Positions 9,325-17,895 of a stretch of 64,000 nt of DNA are shown here, in pieces. The DNA lies in contig CAZNPL010000028.1 of assembly GCA_964574815.1 (NCBI GenBank), positions 32,010-96,009 on the forward strand, in the 5' to 3' direction. The notes below the pieces were generated by a model, which saw only the letters and a program-made list of their open reading frames with translations, had not been told where the DNA came from and searched no databases. Numbering within the stretch: the stretch's first letter is position 1; every line of letters begins with the position of its first letter. Origin of the DNA: CAZNPL01 sp964574815. GTDB lineage: Bacteria > Planctomycetota > Phycisphaerae > UBA1845. A program made the position numbers and the translations under genes.

Positions 9325-9886
9325 GGATCTTACTCCTGCAGTTCTCTCAATTGGGCCACCGGCCTGCGCCGTGGGAACGGCATGCGTTCGTCGCGGCGTA
9401 TGCACTGACCCGGCCGGTTCTCATGTAACAGCTTAATCTGTTTTTCGTGCACCGGAAGACGCCATTATCGGGATACCCCCGATCGCGACAAGCGAACCGA
9501 TTCACCGGCCGGCATTGCCCGGTCGAACAAGGGCATATGTTTGGCGCTCTGAGACGGGTGCCCGCGCCTCCGCTCAACGAGGGGAACACACGGGCAAGCT
9601 CCGCCGCGGGCGGCGGCTCCGCTTGCCCATCGCCCCCTCGTTCAACACGTGCGAACAAGGGCCCCTCGCGTGAAAGGGCGCGGATGTCTCTGCGGTCTGC
9701 GTCAGGACCGAATCAGGGGCATCGGCATTACGGAGTTGTTAATGGCGCGTTACATCAGCGTCAGCCGCCTGTGGTCGGATAGACTTGCGGTGCGTCGTTC
9801 CGTGAGGGCGTCATTGCTTCAGGCGGTCTCGATCGACGCACCGACCACGTGACGGAACGGGCTGGACATATCTTGGAGGAAATACG
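9325..9886. other. Intergenic region with a structured repeat
   Basis: There is no gene here. The region holds the promoter area of the aminopeptidase (minus strand) and of the secreted protein at 9887 (plus strand). Its only clear structure is the nested hairpin at 9576-9642. The GGAGGA ribosome site for the next gene is at 9875-9880. Confidence 0.5.
9576..9642. repeat. Nested inverted repeat, possible REP-like element
   Basis: Three stems are nested: AACGAGGGG (9576-9584) with CCCCTCGTT (9634-9642), GGGCAAGC (9592-9599) with GCTTGCCC (9621-9628), and CCGCCG (9601-9606) with CGGCGG (9611-9616). The GGGCAAGC...GCTTGCCC core recurs in slightly changed form at 52691-52729. The lack of a T-tract argues against a plain terminator. 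Confidence 0.55.
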
Positions 9887-11638
9887 GTGAAAGTCTCTCA
9901 TCTGCTGATCAACCTTTGTCTTGTGGTGGCTTGCACAGCAACGAACTACAGAGCCGTTCACGCCGAAACGCCGCCGCGAACATCGTTTACCTATCAGGGC
10001 CAACTCAGGCAAGGCGGGTCACCGGTGGCGAAATCCGTCGATCTTTCGTTCGAGCTCTTCGATGAGAAGACCGGCGGCAACCAGATCGGCCCGACGGTCC
10101 TGAAGTCTGCTGTGATGCCGGTCAACGGACGGTTTGCCGTCAAGCTGGATTTCGGGCAGGAAGCGTTCGGCGCGCGCGCTCTGTGGCTGGAGGTGGCCGT
10201 CCGCGTGCCGCATGACGCGGACGACGTCGAGCCGTTCGTGGTGCTTGAGCCGCGGCAGCCGGTGACTCCGGTTCCGATGGCGCTGCAGACGCGCGGGCTG
10301 TTCGTTGATGAGGCCGGGAATCTCGGGCTCGGCACGGCCGACCCGAACTTCCAGCTTTCCCTCGGTTCCGGCCTTTCTCATACGAAGGTCGCCCTGTACG
10401 AGACCGGCCCCGACAACCATTATGGCGTAGGTGTCGTGCCCGGGCAGATGAGCTTTCATCTGAACGGCTCCGGTGCGCGGTACGCGTTTTACGACAGCTC
10501 TGATCGCAGCAATCAGATTTTTTCGATCCTGGGTTCGGGGCGGGTCGGGATCGGTACGACCAGTCCTTCGAAGCAATTGAGCGTGGCCGCGGGCGCCGCG
10601 ATCGATCAGGACGGTCTCCAGGACGGCACGATGCGTGATCGGATGCTCACATTCGGCGGTCCCACCAGCCGGGAAGGAATCACCTCGAAGCGCACTCCGG
10701 GTGGCAATCAGTTCGGCCTGGACTTCTATACGAAATCAGTGGAGCTCGGCCCGCGCATGAGCATTACACACGGCGGAAACGTCGGCATCGGCACGACGAG
10801 TCCGACGACACCGCTGGCCATCCGCGGACCGTCGGGGCTCACGGACGTCGGCATCGCGCAGAACAACGTCGGCGGACGGAACACGATGGAGCTGACGACG
10901 GCCGATGAATTCGGGAATCAGCGGACGCGCATGCTGCTGCGTGGCGGCGAGAGCGACGGCGTCGAGTTCTACCGGGGCAACGCGGGTGACGAGTCGCTCA
11001 GCGTCAGCATCGAAGATAACGGCAACCTGGAGGTCCACGGCGGGCGTATCCGCCAGCGGCGCCCGGACGGAGAGGTGCAAGCGGTTCTGCGATCCACGCT
11101 GGATGCGGGAGAGCTGTTTCTGTGGGGAGCGAACGGCGAGCCCAATGTTCGCGTTTCGTACAGAGGGGCATCCAGCAACCTCGGCGAAATCGCGATCTAC
11201 GACGACACCGGACAGCCGCAGGTAAACATCGCCACGACGAGTTTTGGAGGAGACGGCGGTTACATTCTGGCCGACCAGAAGAACTTCCGCGTGCCGAATC
11301 CCGATCTCGAAGGTACCGACATCGTGTACGCCTGCGTCGAAGGCCCTGAGGCAGCGGCTTATATTCGCGGCACCGAAAGACTGGAACGCGGCGAAGCCGA
11401 GATCGTGCTGCCCGACCACTTTCGAGAAGTGGCGGTGGAAGCGGGGATGACCGTTCAAGTCACTCCGTTGTCGGCCGAGTCGCTCGGGCTTGCCGTGGTT
11501 GAGAAGAGTCTCGACGGGATCATCGTCCAAGAGTTGCGAGGCGGCGATGGAACCTACGAGTTCGATTACCTGGTCACGGCGGTGCGCAAGGGCTTCGAGG
11601 ATTACCGGGTGATCCGCCCCAGCTTGGAAGGGCCGTGA
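9887..11638 (+). CDS. Secreted protein with VGIGTTSP fibre-like repeats
   Basis: 583 aa, GTG start with GGAGGA six bases upstream. Residues 1-26 are a Sec signal peptide ending AVHA. Residues about 30-145 form a beta-rich domain starting FTYQGQLRQGG, common at the N-terminus of large secreted proteins in several phyla. From about 145 to 310 there are repeated LGLGT/VGIGTTSP segments followed by hydrophobic pairs, a pattern shared with trimeric tail-fibre-like shafts. The C-terminal 130 residues, with VYACVEGPEAAAYIRGT and a VQVTPLS motif, form a conserved domain seen in other secreted bacterial proteins of unknown role. The absence of an S74-type chaperone serine motif and of phage neighbours argues against a phage fibre. 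It is likely an extracellular structural or adhesive protein. Confidence 0.75.
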   Translation: MKVSHLLINLCLVVACTATNYRAVHAETPPRTSFTYQGQLRQGGSPVAKSVDLSFELFDEKTGGNQIGPTVLKSAVMPVNGRFAVKLDFGQEAFGARALWLEVAVRVPHDADDVEPFVVLEPRQPVTPVPMALQTRGLFVDEAGNLGLGTADPNFQLSLGSGLSHTKVALYETGPDNHYGVGVVPGQMSFHLNGSGARYAFYDSSDRSNQIFSILGSGRVGIGTTSPSKQLSVAAGAAIDQDGLQDGTMRDRMLTFGGPTSREGITSKRTPGGNQFGLDFYTKSVELGPRMSITHGGNVGIGTTSPTTPLAIRGPSGLTDVGIAQNNVGGRNTMELTTADEFGNQRTRMLLRGGESDGVEFYRGNAGDESLSVSIEDNGNLEVHGGRIRQRRPDGEVQAVLRSTLDAGELFLWGANGEPNVRVSYRGASSNLGEIAIYDDTGQPQVNIATTSFGGDGGYILADQKNFRVPNPDLEGTDIVYACVEGPEAAAYIRGTERLERGEAEIVLPDHFREVAVEAGMTVQVTPLSAESLGLAVVEKSLDGIIVQELRGGDGTYEFDYLVTAVRKGFEDYRVIRPSLEGP

Positions 11639-11896
11639 TCAGCGCGTCTTCGGGCCTGCGCTTCGTATCCTCTCCGCCGGCTCCGGTTTCGCGGGCAAGA
11701 AACTGATTCTCATGACAGAAAACTGCTCCGTTCTGCGTATCCGTGCGTGAGGGCCGGAGTGCTGCCAGCATGATCCCTAGTGCCAGCGTGACGCGTGTGG
11801 CTCGGCGGGAGTGCTGACTCCGCGCTTTCCTGGACGTGTTGTAGGCCTGTCCGGTAAAGCAGCACTGATCTTGACAAGGATTCTTCGATTTCGTGC

Positions 11897-11925
11897 TTGA
11901 ATTGAAGCCACCCAGCGATTATATA
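11897..11925 (+). promoter_or_regulatory. Sigma-70-like promoter for the dockerin gene at 12338
   Basis: TTGAAT (11897-11902), 17-base spacer, TATATA (11920-11925). It lies in a locally AT-rich patch within GC-rich DNA. No other plausible promoter is visible nearer to the ATG. Confidence 0.5.
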
Positions 11926-12207
11926 GGGACCTCGAAAGAGCCGACATGGGCCGGAACCCTTCGTCTCTTCTTTCTTCTTTGGGCCGAGTCGGCGAGACAT
12001 TTTGCGGTACATCGACCATTCGATTCGGAGGGCATTTTCATGCGCTGGGCGCGGCCGCTCGTGTTGGCGCGGGTAACCGCAAGTGATGTTCATCACCGCC
12101 GGGCTTCCGTTGCGTTGACTGGACGATCGGAGTGGTCGGTTCGCAATTCATGAGGCTTAAAACGCCTCCGCGGTGCAACACGGTTCAGACAAAGCAGTTG
12201 TAGGTTG

Positions 12208-12247
12208 AGACGCACGGCTGGGTTCCTGCCATGAGGAACACGCGTCT
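12208..12247 (+). promoter_or_regulatory. Two-part hairpin in the leader of the 12338 gene
   Basis: AGACGC (12208-12213) pairs with GCGTCT (12242-12247), and inside it GTTCCT (12222-12227) pairs with AGGAAC (12234-12239) around a GCCATG loop. It sits about 90 bases before the ATG. It does not match a riboswitch class I know; it could stabilise the mRNA or be chance. Confidence 0.3.
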
Positions 12248-12337
12248 GGGTTTTGGGGGCTGGAGACATGGTGGCCGGCTCGAGATCTGCGAATCGGGGA
12301 ATTGGTGAGAAGAGGTGAAGCATTGGGAAGAAAAGCT

Positions 12338-15300
12338 ATGGTGAGTCAAGCAGGTCACACCCCAAGGCCGGCGCTGTCGCTGGCGACATTGTTGACAGGC
12401 GTGCTGATCGCCGCGTTATGCGGTGAGGCACATGCGGGCATCTGTATCGTCCCGGACGCAGGCGGGACGGCGCAGATGCCTCCGGAGTGTACCGACGGGT
12501 ACGTGAGCCCCGAGGAAGCTCACATGATCATTGACGGCGCGCCGCCGGGATCGACGATTATCATCGATGCGACGCACCGCGAGTTCCAATTGACCAACAG
12601 CGGACCGGGTGGCTCTTTCCCGGGCGGGGAGTTCGAGCAGTTCAACTCGATCCTATGCATGCAAATGACGGGGACCGGCGACCTGGCCGGTTTCAACCGG
12701 GAAATCTGCATGCCGATTCAGTGCGAAACGCACATCGGCCCGCGTACTCCGGGCGATCCGGTGCAGAGCTTCCCGACCGACATGTTCCTGTTGCAGGGGC
12801 AGTTGTTCGGCGATCCGGATTTCGACCTGCTGCAGATTACCGGTGGCACCGGCAACGGCTTGCCAAGCCCCGGACACACCACCCTCAGGCAGGACGGAAC
12901 CCAATGGCAGGTCGGTAGTTTCTTCGACATCGCCTACCAGATCGAGTTCGTGGGGGCCCCGGGCAGCGTGCTCGATGGTTTCGGCGGCATCACGCAAGAC
13001 ACCATCCGAATGCAGGCCGGCGTGCCCGGGACCACGGTTCAGCCGGGGAATGACAAGTGGGTCACGATCCAGCCGACGAACATCATCTTCGGCAGCGATA
13101 CCGTGCCGCCGATCCCGGCCGACTTCTTCAATCCGGGATCGGATCCGTTCACCGGAACCGTGCCGCTCAAGGGTCTGGCGATCGACCCGAGCGACAGCAA
13201 CGTGGACACCATCGTTCGGCGACTCGAGCCGGCCGTCCTCGACAACGTCGGCGATTCGCAGACGATCCCGATCGAGCTCGTCGAATTGCAACTGACCAGT
13301 GTTGCGCCGATTGAGGTAACCGTCGGTGGTGCCGTCGACAGCTTCTTCGACATCTACTTTGATATCGAACCGTCGGATCCGCCGTCACCGGGCCAGATGA
13401 CCATCACTCGGACGTCGAACGAAGGCGGGACGTTTACTTCCAGTATCGACGTCACCGGCAGGCTCACCTTCGTCGAGCACGGAACGCTCGGCCCCGTTCT
13501 CGAGCTTCCGATTCCCACGATGACGCTGGTGAGCACGGCGCCGCACAACTGGACGTACGAACCGATCGAAGGAAGCGTACCGGATACCGGCCCGAACTTC
13601 TATCCGGAGCGTGTGCCTCTGACGGAGGAGCATCCCGACGGCGCGGTGCACACCGTTTTGCCGGGGAACAAGACGTTCCAGATGGAGTTCTCCATCGATA
13701 TCGGTTCCGATACCGAGTTGAGCGATCCCAACGCAGACGGCGACGAAGGCTTTGATCCGGGTGACGTTTACGTGTGGATCGGTCCGCCGGTGACGCCGCC
13801 GACACTTCCGCCTTGCGGTCGCGACGGTTTCAAGGACGACATCAACCTGTTCACGTTTGGATTGGATCCGCCGCCGGATTCGCCGAATTGCGGAACGGCC
13901 GCGCAGGTCGGCACCTGTCCGCTTCCATGCGATCCGGCAGTCTGCCCGGCCGGAAGCGAGTACATGAACTTTCTTGACGTGGACGGGCACGATCAGCTTG
14001 ACCGGTTGCTTTCCAATTTCATCCCGCCGGGGGGACTGAGCTCTCCCGTCCCGCAATCCTTGCTCGATGCTGCGTGCATTTTTGACCCGCGGTTCCTGGC
14101 CATTTCGTTCGACGACGATCGAGCGACGGGCTGGGTCGCCGGCGACGTTCCCGTGACGTTTCCCTCGCCGGCCGGCGTGAGCAGCTACGGCGAGTCGACG
14201 ACGTTGGACGAAGTGCTGAGTGTGAGTCTTGGCGCGGGGCCACCCTTCCCAATTGCCGGCTTGGGACCGTTTGACCAGGAAAGCGGAATACATGTCAGCT
14301 TGGCGCCGAGTCCGGACGCGGGAGAGCAGGACGACGACGATGTCGACTCGCTCGACATCGTGCCGCGCGTTGGAGATATCTCGGATCCCGACGCGCCGTG
14401 TCCGTATTACTACTTCAGCCCGGACCACGAGGCTCATTTCGGGCTCGATCCCGGCAGCATTTACGAGCGCGTTGCGGCAACCGGCAACATCCAGGTTGTG
14501 GACGATGTCACCCACCTCGGAATCTCCGAGGATGCGGATATCGACGCGTTTGAGTTTGTCTGGCTGGTCGATCCCGCGGGCATCGCAAGTCTGGGCGTGC
14601 TCTTCAGCGTCGACGAGGACGATCCGTGCACAACGATCGACGAATCAGGCGGCTTGATGCCGAGTATGATTTACGCTTCGTTCCTGACCGGCTCGAGCTT
14701 CCCGGCGCTTGTCGATCCGCTGCCGGATGACGTCGATGCAATTACGGTATGGTGCGAGCCGGTCGAGCCAGCACCTCGCGGGGCGTGCTGCATCCCGGTG
14801 CCCGGGGCAACGCCGGATTGCCTCGAGACCACCTCCGGCGACTGCGCCATTCGCGGTGGAACCTATCAGGGTGACGGCACGACCTGCACCGATGGCAACG
14901 GCAACGGCGTCGCGGATCTGTGCGAGCGATGCGAGCCTGTGCCCGGGACGCTCAGTTGCACGCAGGTCACCTGCCCGATTGCGGGCCAGACGTGCGTACC
15001 CGTCCGGATCCAGGTTGATCCGCTCACGGGTGCAGTGACGGCGCTGGCATGCGACTGCGTGGATGAGTGCTACGTTGATTTCGATTTCAACAACGGGGTG
15101 CCGTTCTGCGTGAATCCGACGTGTCCGCTTGCTGATCAAACTTGCGACCTGATCGGGTCCGACTTCGACGGCGACGGGATCGATGAAGTTTTCGAATGTG
15201 AGTGTCTGCCGTCGGCCACGGGGGCGTGTTGCGACAGCAACGGCAACTGCTTCGTCACCACGTCGACGGACTGCCAGGCACAGGGCGGTGTTTACCAGGG

Positions 15301-16729
15301 CGATGGAACGGCGTGCGGTGGTGTCGAAGCCTGCTGCCTGCCGGACAACTCGTGCATCATGGCCGACGCGCTCTGCTGCACGAACGTGTTCGGCGGCGTG
15401 CCGGAATTCGGCGCGACGTGCGGTGGCGCGCCGGAGGCGTGCTGTCTTCCGGACGGCACGTGTGTGATGGCCGACCCGCTGTGCTGTGAGCTCGAGCTGG
15501 GCGGCGTGCCGGAAGGTCCTGGTACGGCGTGCAGCGCGACGCCGCTCAAGTGCTGCCTGCCGGACGGCACGTGCGACTTCCGGGATCCGCTGTGTTGCGA
15601 GGATGCCGGTGGTGTTGTGAGCAGCTCGCCCAACTGCGACACACCGACGGGTTGCTGCCTGCCGGACGGACGGTGCATCGACACCGATCCGGAGTGCTGT
15701 CAGTTATTTGGCGGCACGCCCAAGGCGACCGTGTGCGGTCCGGCGGAAGCGTGCTGCCTGCCGGCCGGGTCAACGCTCGGATTCCTCGAGTGTCTGGAGA
15801 CGGATCGGGAATGCTGCCTGGATGTTGGCGGCACGCCGCAGGGCGCGGGTTCGGTTTGCAGCGGCGTGGATAGTGACGGCAATGGCCGTGACGACGTCTG
15901 CGATCAGCAGTGCACCGATCCTTGCGATCCGGTTTGCGACGACGGCGACGTCTGCACGTGCAATCAGTGCGACACTGCCACGGGTTCGTGCTCGAATCCG
16001 CAACGGCTTTATGGTGATGTCGACTGCAACAACGCTCTTAACCTGTTCGACATCTTCTGTCTCCTCGACGCCATCGGCGGCGTGTTCAACTGCTGTGCGT
16101 CGAACATGGATCTCGAGCCGTGCGCCGGCAACAACACGCTGAACATTTTGGACGTTTTTGCTATTCTGGACGCCATTGCCGGCATCAACGCCTGCAATTG
16201 CTCGGCGGGGCCGGCGCCGGCCAGCTCGGCGAACCGCGACGCCGTGTCTCTGCGTCACGTTCAACGCGGAGAGGCGCCGGACCCAACGCGGCCGGCGGTG
16301 ATCCATCTGGTGCCGACGGTGACTGACCTTCGTGCCGGTATGCCGTTGACCGTGGATGTCTATGTCAGCGGGGCGGCCGACCTGCGGGGCTACGAGGTCA
16401 AAGTGCGGCCGGTCGGCGGGCGCGGAGGCGCCTTGGTGTTTGAAGACGCTGAGGTTCGCACGGATCGGAAGGATTACGTGTTCAAGGGGCTCGGGGGCCT
16501 TCACGCCGTGGATCCCCTTGGCGGCCGGATCGTGGGTGTGCTGCCGGAGGGCAGCGTGAGCTCCGGTGGCCACACGTACCTCGGCTCGTTCACGTTCAGT
16601 GCCGTTCGGAGTGCCCGCGGCGTCTTCACGTTCGTCGTCAGCATCGGTGAGGACACAATGTTGCTGAACTCCACCGGCGACTTCATCGCCGCGGCCCCGG
16701 CAGGGCCGATCGCGGTGACCGTCCGCTAG
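12338..16729 (+). CDS. Large secreted dockerin protein with Cys-rich repeats (1,463 aa)
   Basis: Residues 1-33 are a signal peptide ending EAHA. Residues about 34-240 match the N-terminal domain of the protein at 50353 (C-x-P...GY-x-x-PEE...I-x-G-x-P-x-GS, later VGAPGSVLDGF and DTIRMQ). A long beta-rich acidic region follows. Seven Cys-rich repeats (ACCLPDGTC...CC...GG...C) lie at about 813-1175. A pair of dockerin-like calcium loops lies at about 1224-1285 (DVDCNNALNLFDIF and NNTLNILDVFAILD). The last 150 residues are a cohesin-like beta sandwich with LRGYEVKVRP. ATG at 12338 is preferred over the open frame from 12302 because it begins a clean signal peptide. It is predicted extracellular, a structural or binding protein without a visible enzyme domain. 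A terminator follows. Confidence 0.83.
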   Translation: MVSQAGHTPRPALSLATLLTGVLIAALCGEAHAGICIVPDAGGTAQMPPECTDGYVSPEEAHMIIDGAPPGSTIIIDATHREFQLTNSGPGGSFPGGEFEQFNSILCMQMTGTGDLAGFNREICMPIQCETHIGPRTPGDPVQSFPTDMFLLQGQLFGDPDFDLLQITGGTGNGLPSPGHTTLRQDGTQWQVGSFFDIAYQIEFVGAPGSVLDGFGGITQDTIRMQAGVPGTTVQPGNDKWVTIQPTNIIFGSDTVPPIPADFFNPGSDPFTGTVPLKGLAIDPSDSNVDTIVRRLEPAVLDNVGDSQTIPIELVELQLTSVAPIEVTVGGAVDSFFDIYFDIEPSDPPSPGQMTITRTSNEGGTFTSSIDVTGRLTFVEHGTLGPVLELPIPTMTLVSTAPHNWTYEPIEGSVPDTGPNFYPERVPLTEEHPDGAVHTVLPGNKTFQMEFSIDIGSDTELSDPNADGDEGFDPGDVYVWIGPPVTPPTLPPCGRDGFKDDINLFTFGLDPPPDSPNCGTAAQVGTCPLPCDPAVCPAGSEYMNFLDVDGHDQLDRLLSNFIPPGGLSSPVPQSLLDAACIFDPRFLAISFDDDRATGWVAGDVPVTFPSPAGVSSYGESTTLDEVLSVSLGAGPPFPIAGLGPFDQESGIHVSLAPSPDAGEQDDDDVDSLDIVPRVGDISDPDAPCPYYYFSPDHEAHFGLDPGSIYERVAATGNIQVVDDVTHLGISEDADIDAFEFVWLVDPAGIASLGVLFSVDEDDPCTTIDESGGLMPSMIYASFLTGSSFPALVDPLPDDVDAITVWCEPVEPAPRGACCIPVPGATPDCLETTSGDCAIRGGTYQGDGTTCTDGNGNGVADLCERCEPVPGTLSCTQVTCPIAGQTCVPVRIQVDPLTGAVTALACDCVDECYVDFDFNNGVPFCVNPTCPLADQTCDLIGSDFDGDGIDEVFECECLPSATGACCDSNGNCFVTTSTDCQAQGGVYQGDGTACGGVEACCLPDNSCIMADALCCTNVFGGVPEFGATCGGAPEACCLPDGTCVMADPLCCELELGGVPEGPGTACSATPLKCCLPDGTCDFRDPLCCEDAGGVVSSSPNCDTPTGCCLPDGRCIDTDPECCQLFGGTPKATVCGPAEACCLPAGSTLGFLECLETDRECCLDVGGTPQGAGSVCSGVDSDGNGRDDVCDQQCTDPCDPVCDDGDVCTCNQCDTATGSCSNPQRLYGDVDCNNALNLFDIFCLLDAIGGVFNCCASNMDLEPCAGNNTLNILDVFAILDAIAGINACNCSAGPAPASSANRDAVSLRHVQRGEAPDPTRPAVIHLVPTVTDLRAGMPLTVDVYVSGAADLRGYEVKVRPVGGRGGALVFEDAEVRTDRKDYVFKGLGGLHAVDPLGGRIVGVLPEGSVSSGGHTYLGSFTFSAVRSARGVFTFVVSIGEDTMLLNSTGDFIAAAPAGPIAVTVR
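14776..15870 (+). repeat. Seven Cys-rich 'GACC/ACCLPDG' repeats
   Basis: This in-gene array encodes seven units of about 30-40 residues with the frame (G/E)ACCLPDG-x-C-x(5-6)-(C)C-x(3)-GG-x(5-8)-C. The first two are the longer GGTYQGDG form, and the middle ones carry paired CC. Each unit has four to six cysteines, so disulphide-stabilised small modules are likely. Single or few copies occur in the genes at 17896, 31779, 36885 and 42969. Confidence 0.8.
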
Positions 16730-16763
16730 ATCGCGGTCGGGCACATTTCGTCTCACACACTCC

Positions 16764-16796
16764 GAGCCGCCCGCTCTTGCGGGCGGCTCTTTCTTT
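16764..16796 (+). terminator. Rho-independent terminator after the 12338 gene
   Basis: A perfect 11-bp stem GAGCCGCCCGC / GCGGGCGGCTC (16764-16774 with 16779-16789) with a TCTT loop is followed by TTTCTTT. It lies 35 bases after the stop codon. Confidence 0.9.
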
Positions 16797-17895
16797 GCGC
16801 GCGTCAGGCATGACGTGCAACGTCATGACTGATGCTGCTCACCGGTTGGCGAAAGCCACCCCCGAATGCGACTTGTAGGGCGAGGTTCCCGACGAAGGCC
16901 TTGATGGCATGAAATCCCAGCCGAACAGATCACGGCGTGTTCCGTCCTATAAAACGACTCTCCAAGCGTGCCGTCGCCCCGTCATGTGCAGCCAGGGCCG
17001 GGTGGGCGGTCAACGGTGACGGAGTTCGGACTCGCTTGAGGAATTCCGCGCCAGACCGCAGCCGGCTTAGAGGGCGGCCACAAGGCAATTCGCCACTTGT
17101 GGACGCTGGGAAGTAGACGAGCGTCCTTAACCCAAGCCGTGGGTTTCGGTCAGATCCTGAACTTGTCTGTGCAGAAGCCCGGCCCGCCAGCGCCGAGCGA
17201 GTCGGCCAACAGCTAAAGCGTCAATGTATGGCTCCGTAAAGAAACACTTAACACGATTGATGTACCTACAGGAATTCGGGCATCTCGGGGCGACCGACGA
17301 AAAACACTTGCGTCGCGCGACAAAAACGGTTATTTTGTGCGTAACCTTAACGTGTGCGGCCGGGGGAAGGGAATGCGGGAGTGGGCGCGAGGTTCGTCCC
17401 TGTCTGCGAGTCCGGAGGGTCGCGGTGCGGGTGCTCTGCGAATGCGCAGCTTCCCCCACGAGCGACTGTGCGCCGACGCACGCACGTCACGCTGTGCCGA
17501 CGCATCTTGGCGGGATCAGCGGCTCGGACGGCATCATTGGAGGACGTCCGATCCCCACGTCAGGCGGAGGTGGATAACTTGGTTTCGAATCTGAACCTGG
17601 CCAGCAGGGCCTGCCGCGTGCGCCGGGCGTGCGCTCTTAAGTTCCTGTCGGGTGGGGCAAGCGTCTGCGCGGGCCGGCGATCCAGCGTTATCGGTTACGG
17701 AGCAGCGTTGCGCGGTGAGCGGGGTCGGGCTGTTGCGTAAGTGGCCACCGTCGATGGTGGCGCAGAGTGTTTGATTGTGGAGGCGCGCTAGCGGGTTGAT
17801 CTTGAGGGAGGTTGTGGGTGTCTTGTCCGCAGTGGCTGGTAGCTCGCCAGGAAAAACGGGGTTCGGCGATTCGGGAAGAAAGGAAGGACTGCAAA
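16797..17895. other. Intergenic region of about 1.1 kb
   Basis: I see no supported gene. Short frames on both strands lack ribosome sites and protein-like composition. Local features are an AT-richer patch at 17215-17345 with a weak promoter-like pair (TTGCGT 17308-17313, TATTTT 17331-17336) and a small GCCACC...GGTGGC hairpin at 17744-17761. The last part is the leader of the gene at 17896. Confidence 0.4.

Larger units (their letters stand above)
11639..12337. other. Long leader and promoter region before a dockerin gene
   Basis: No gene is supported here. The stretch contains a sigma-70-like promoter at 11897-11925 and a two-part hairpin at 12208-12247. If that promoter is used, the gene at 12338 has a leader of about 405 bases. 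Confidence 0.45.

Noticed and set aside
9887..11638. Prophage tail fibre
   Set aside because: The protein has a Sec signal peptide and no phage structural, integrase or lysis genes are nearby.
17354..17740. Possible 128-residue gene in the 16.8-17.9 kb gap
   Set aside because: It has a Cys/Arg/Gly-rich random composition, no ribosome site and overlapping frames of similar length.
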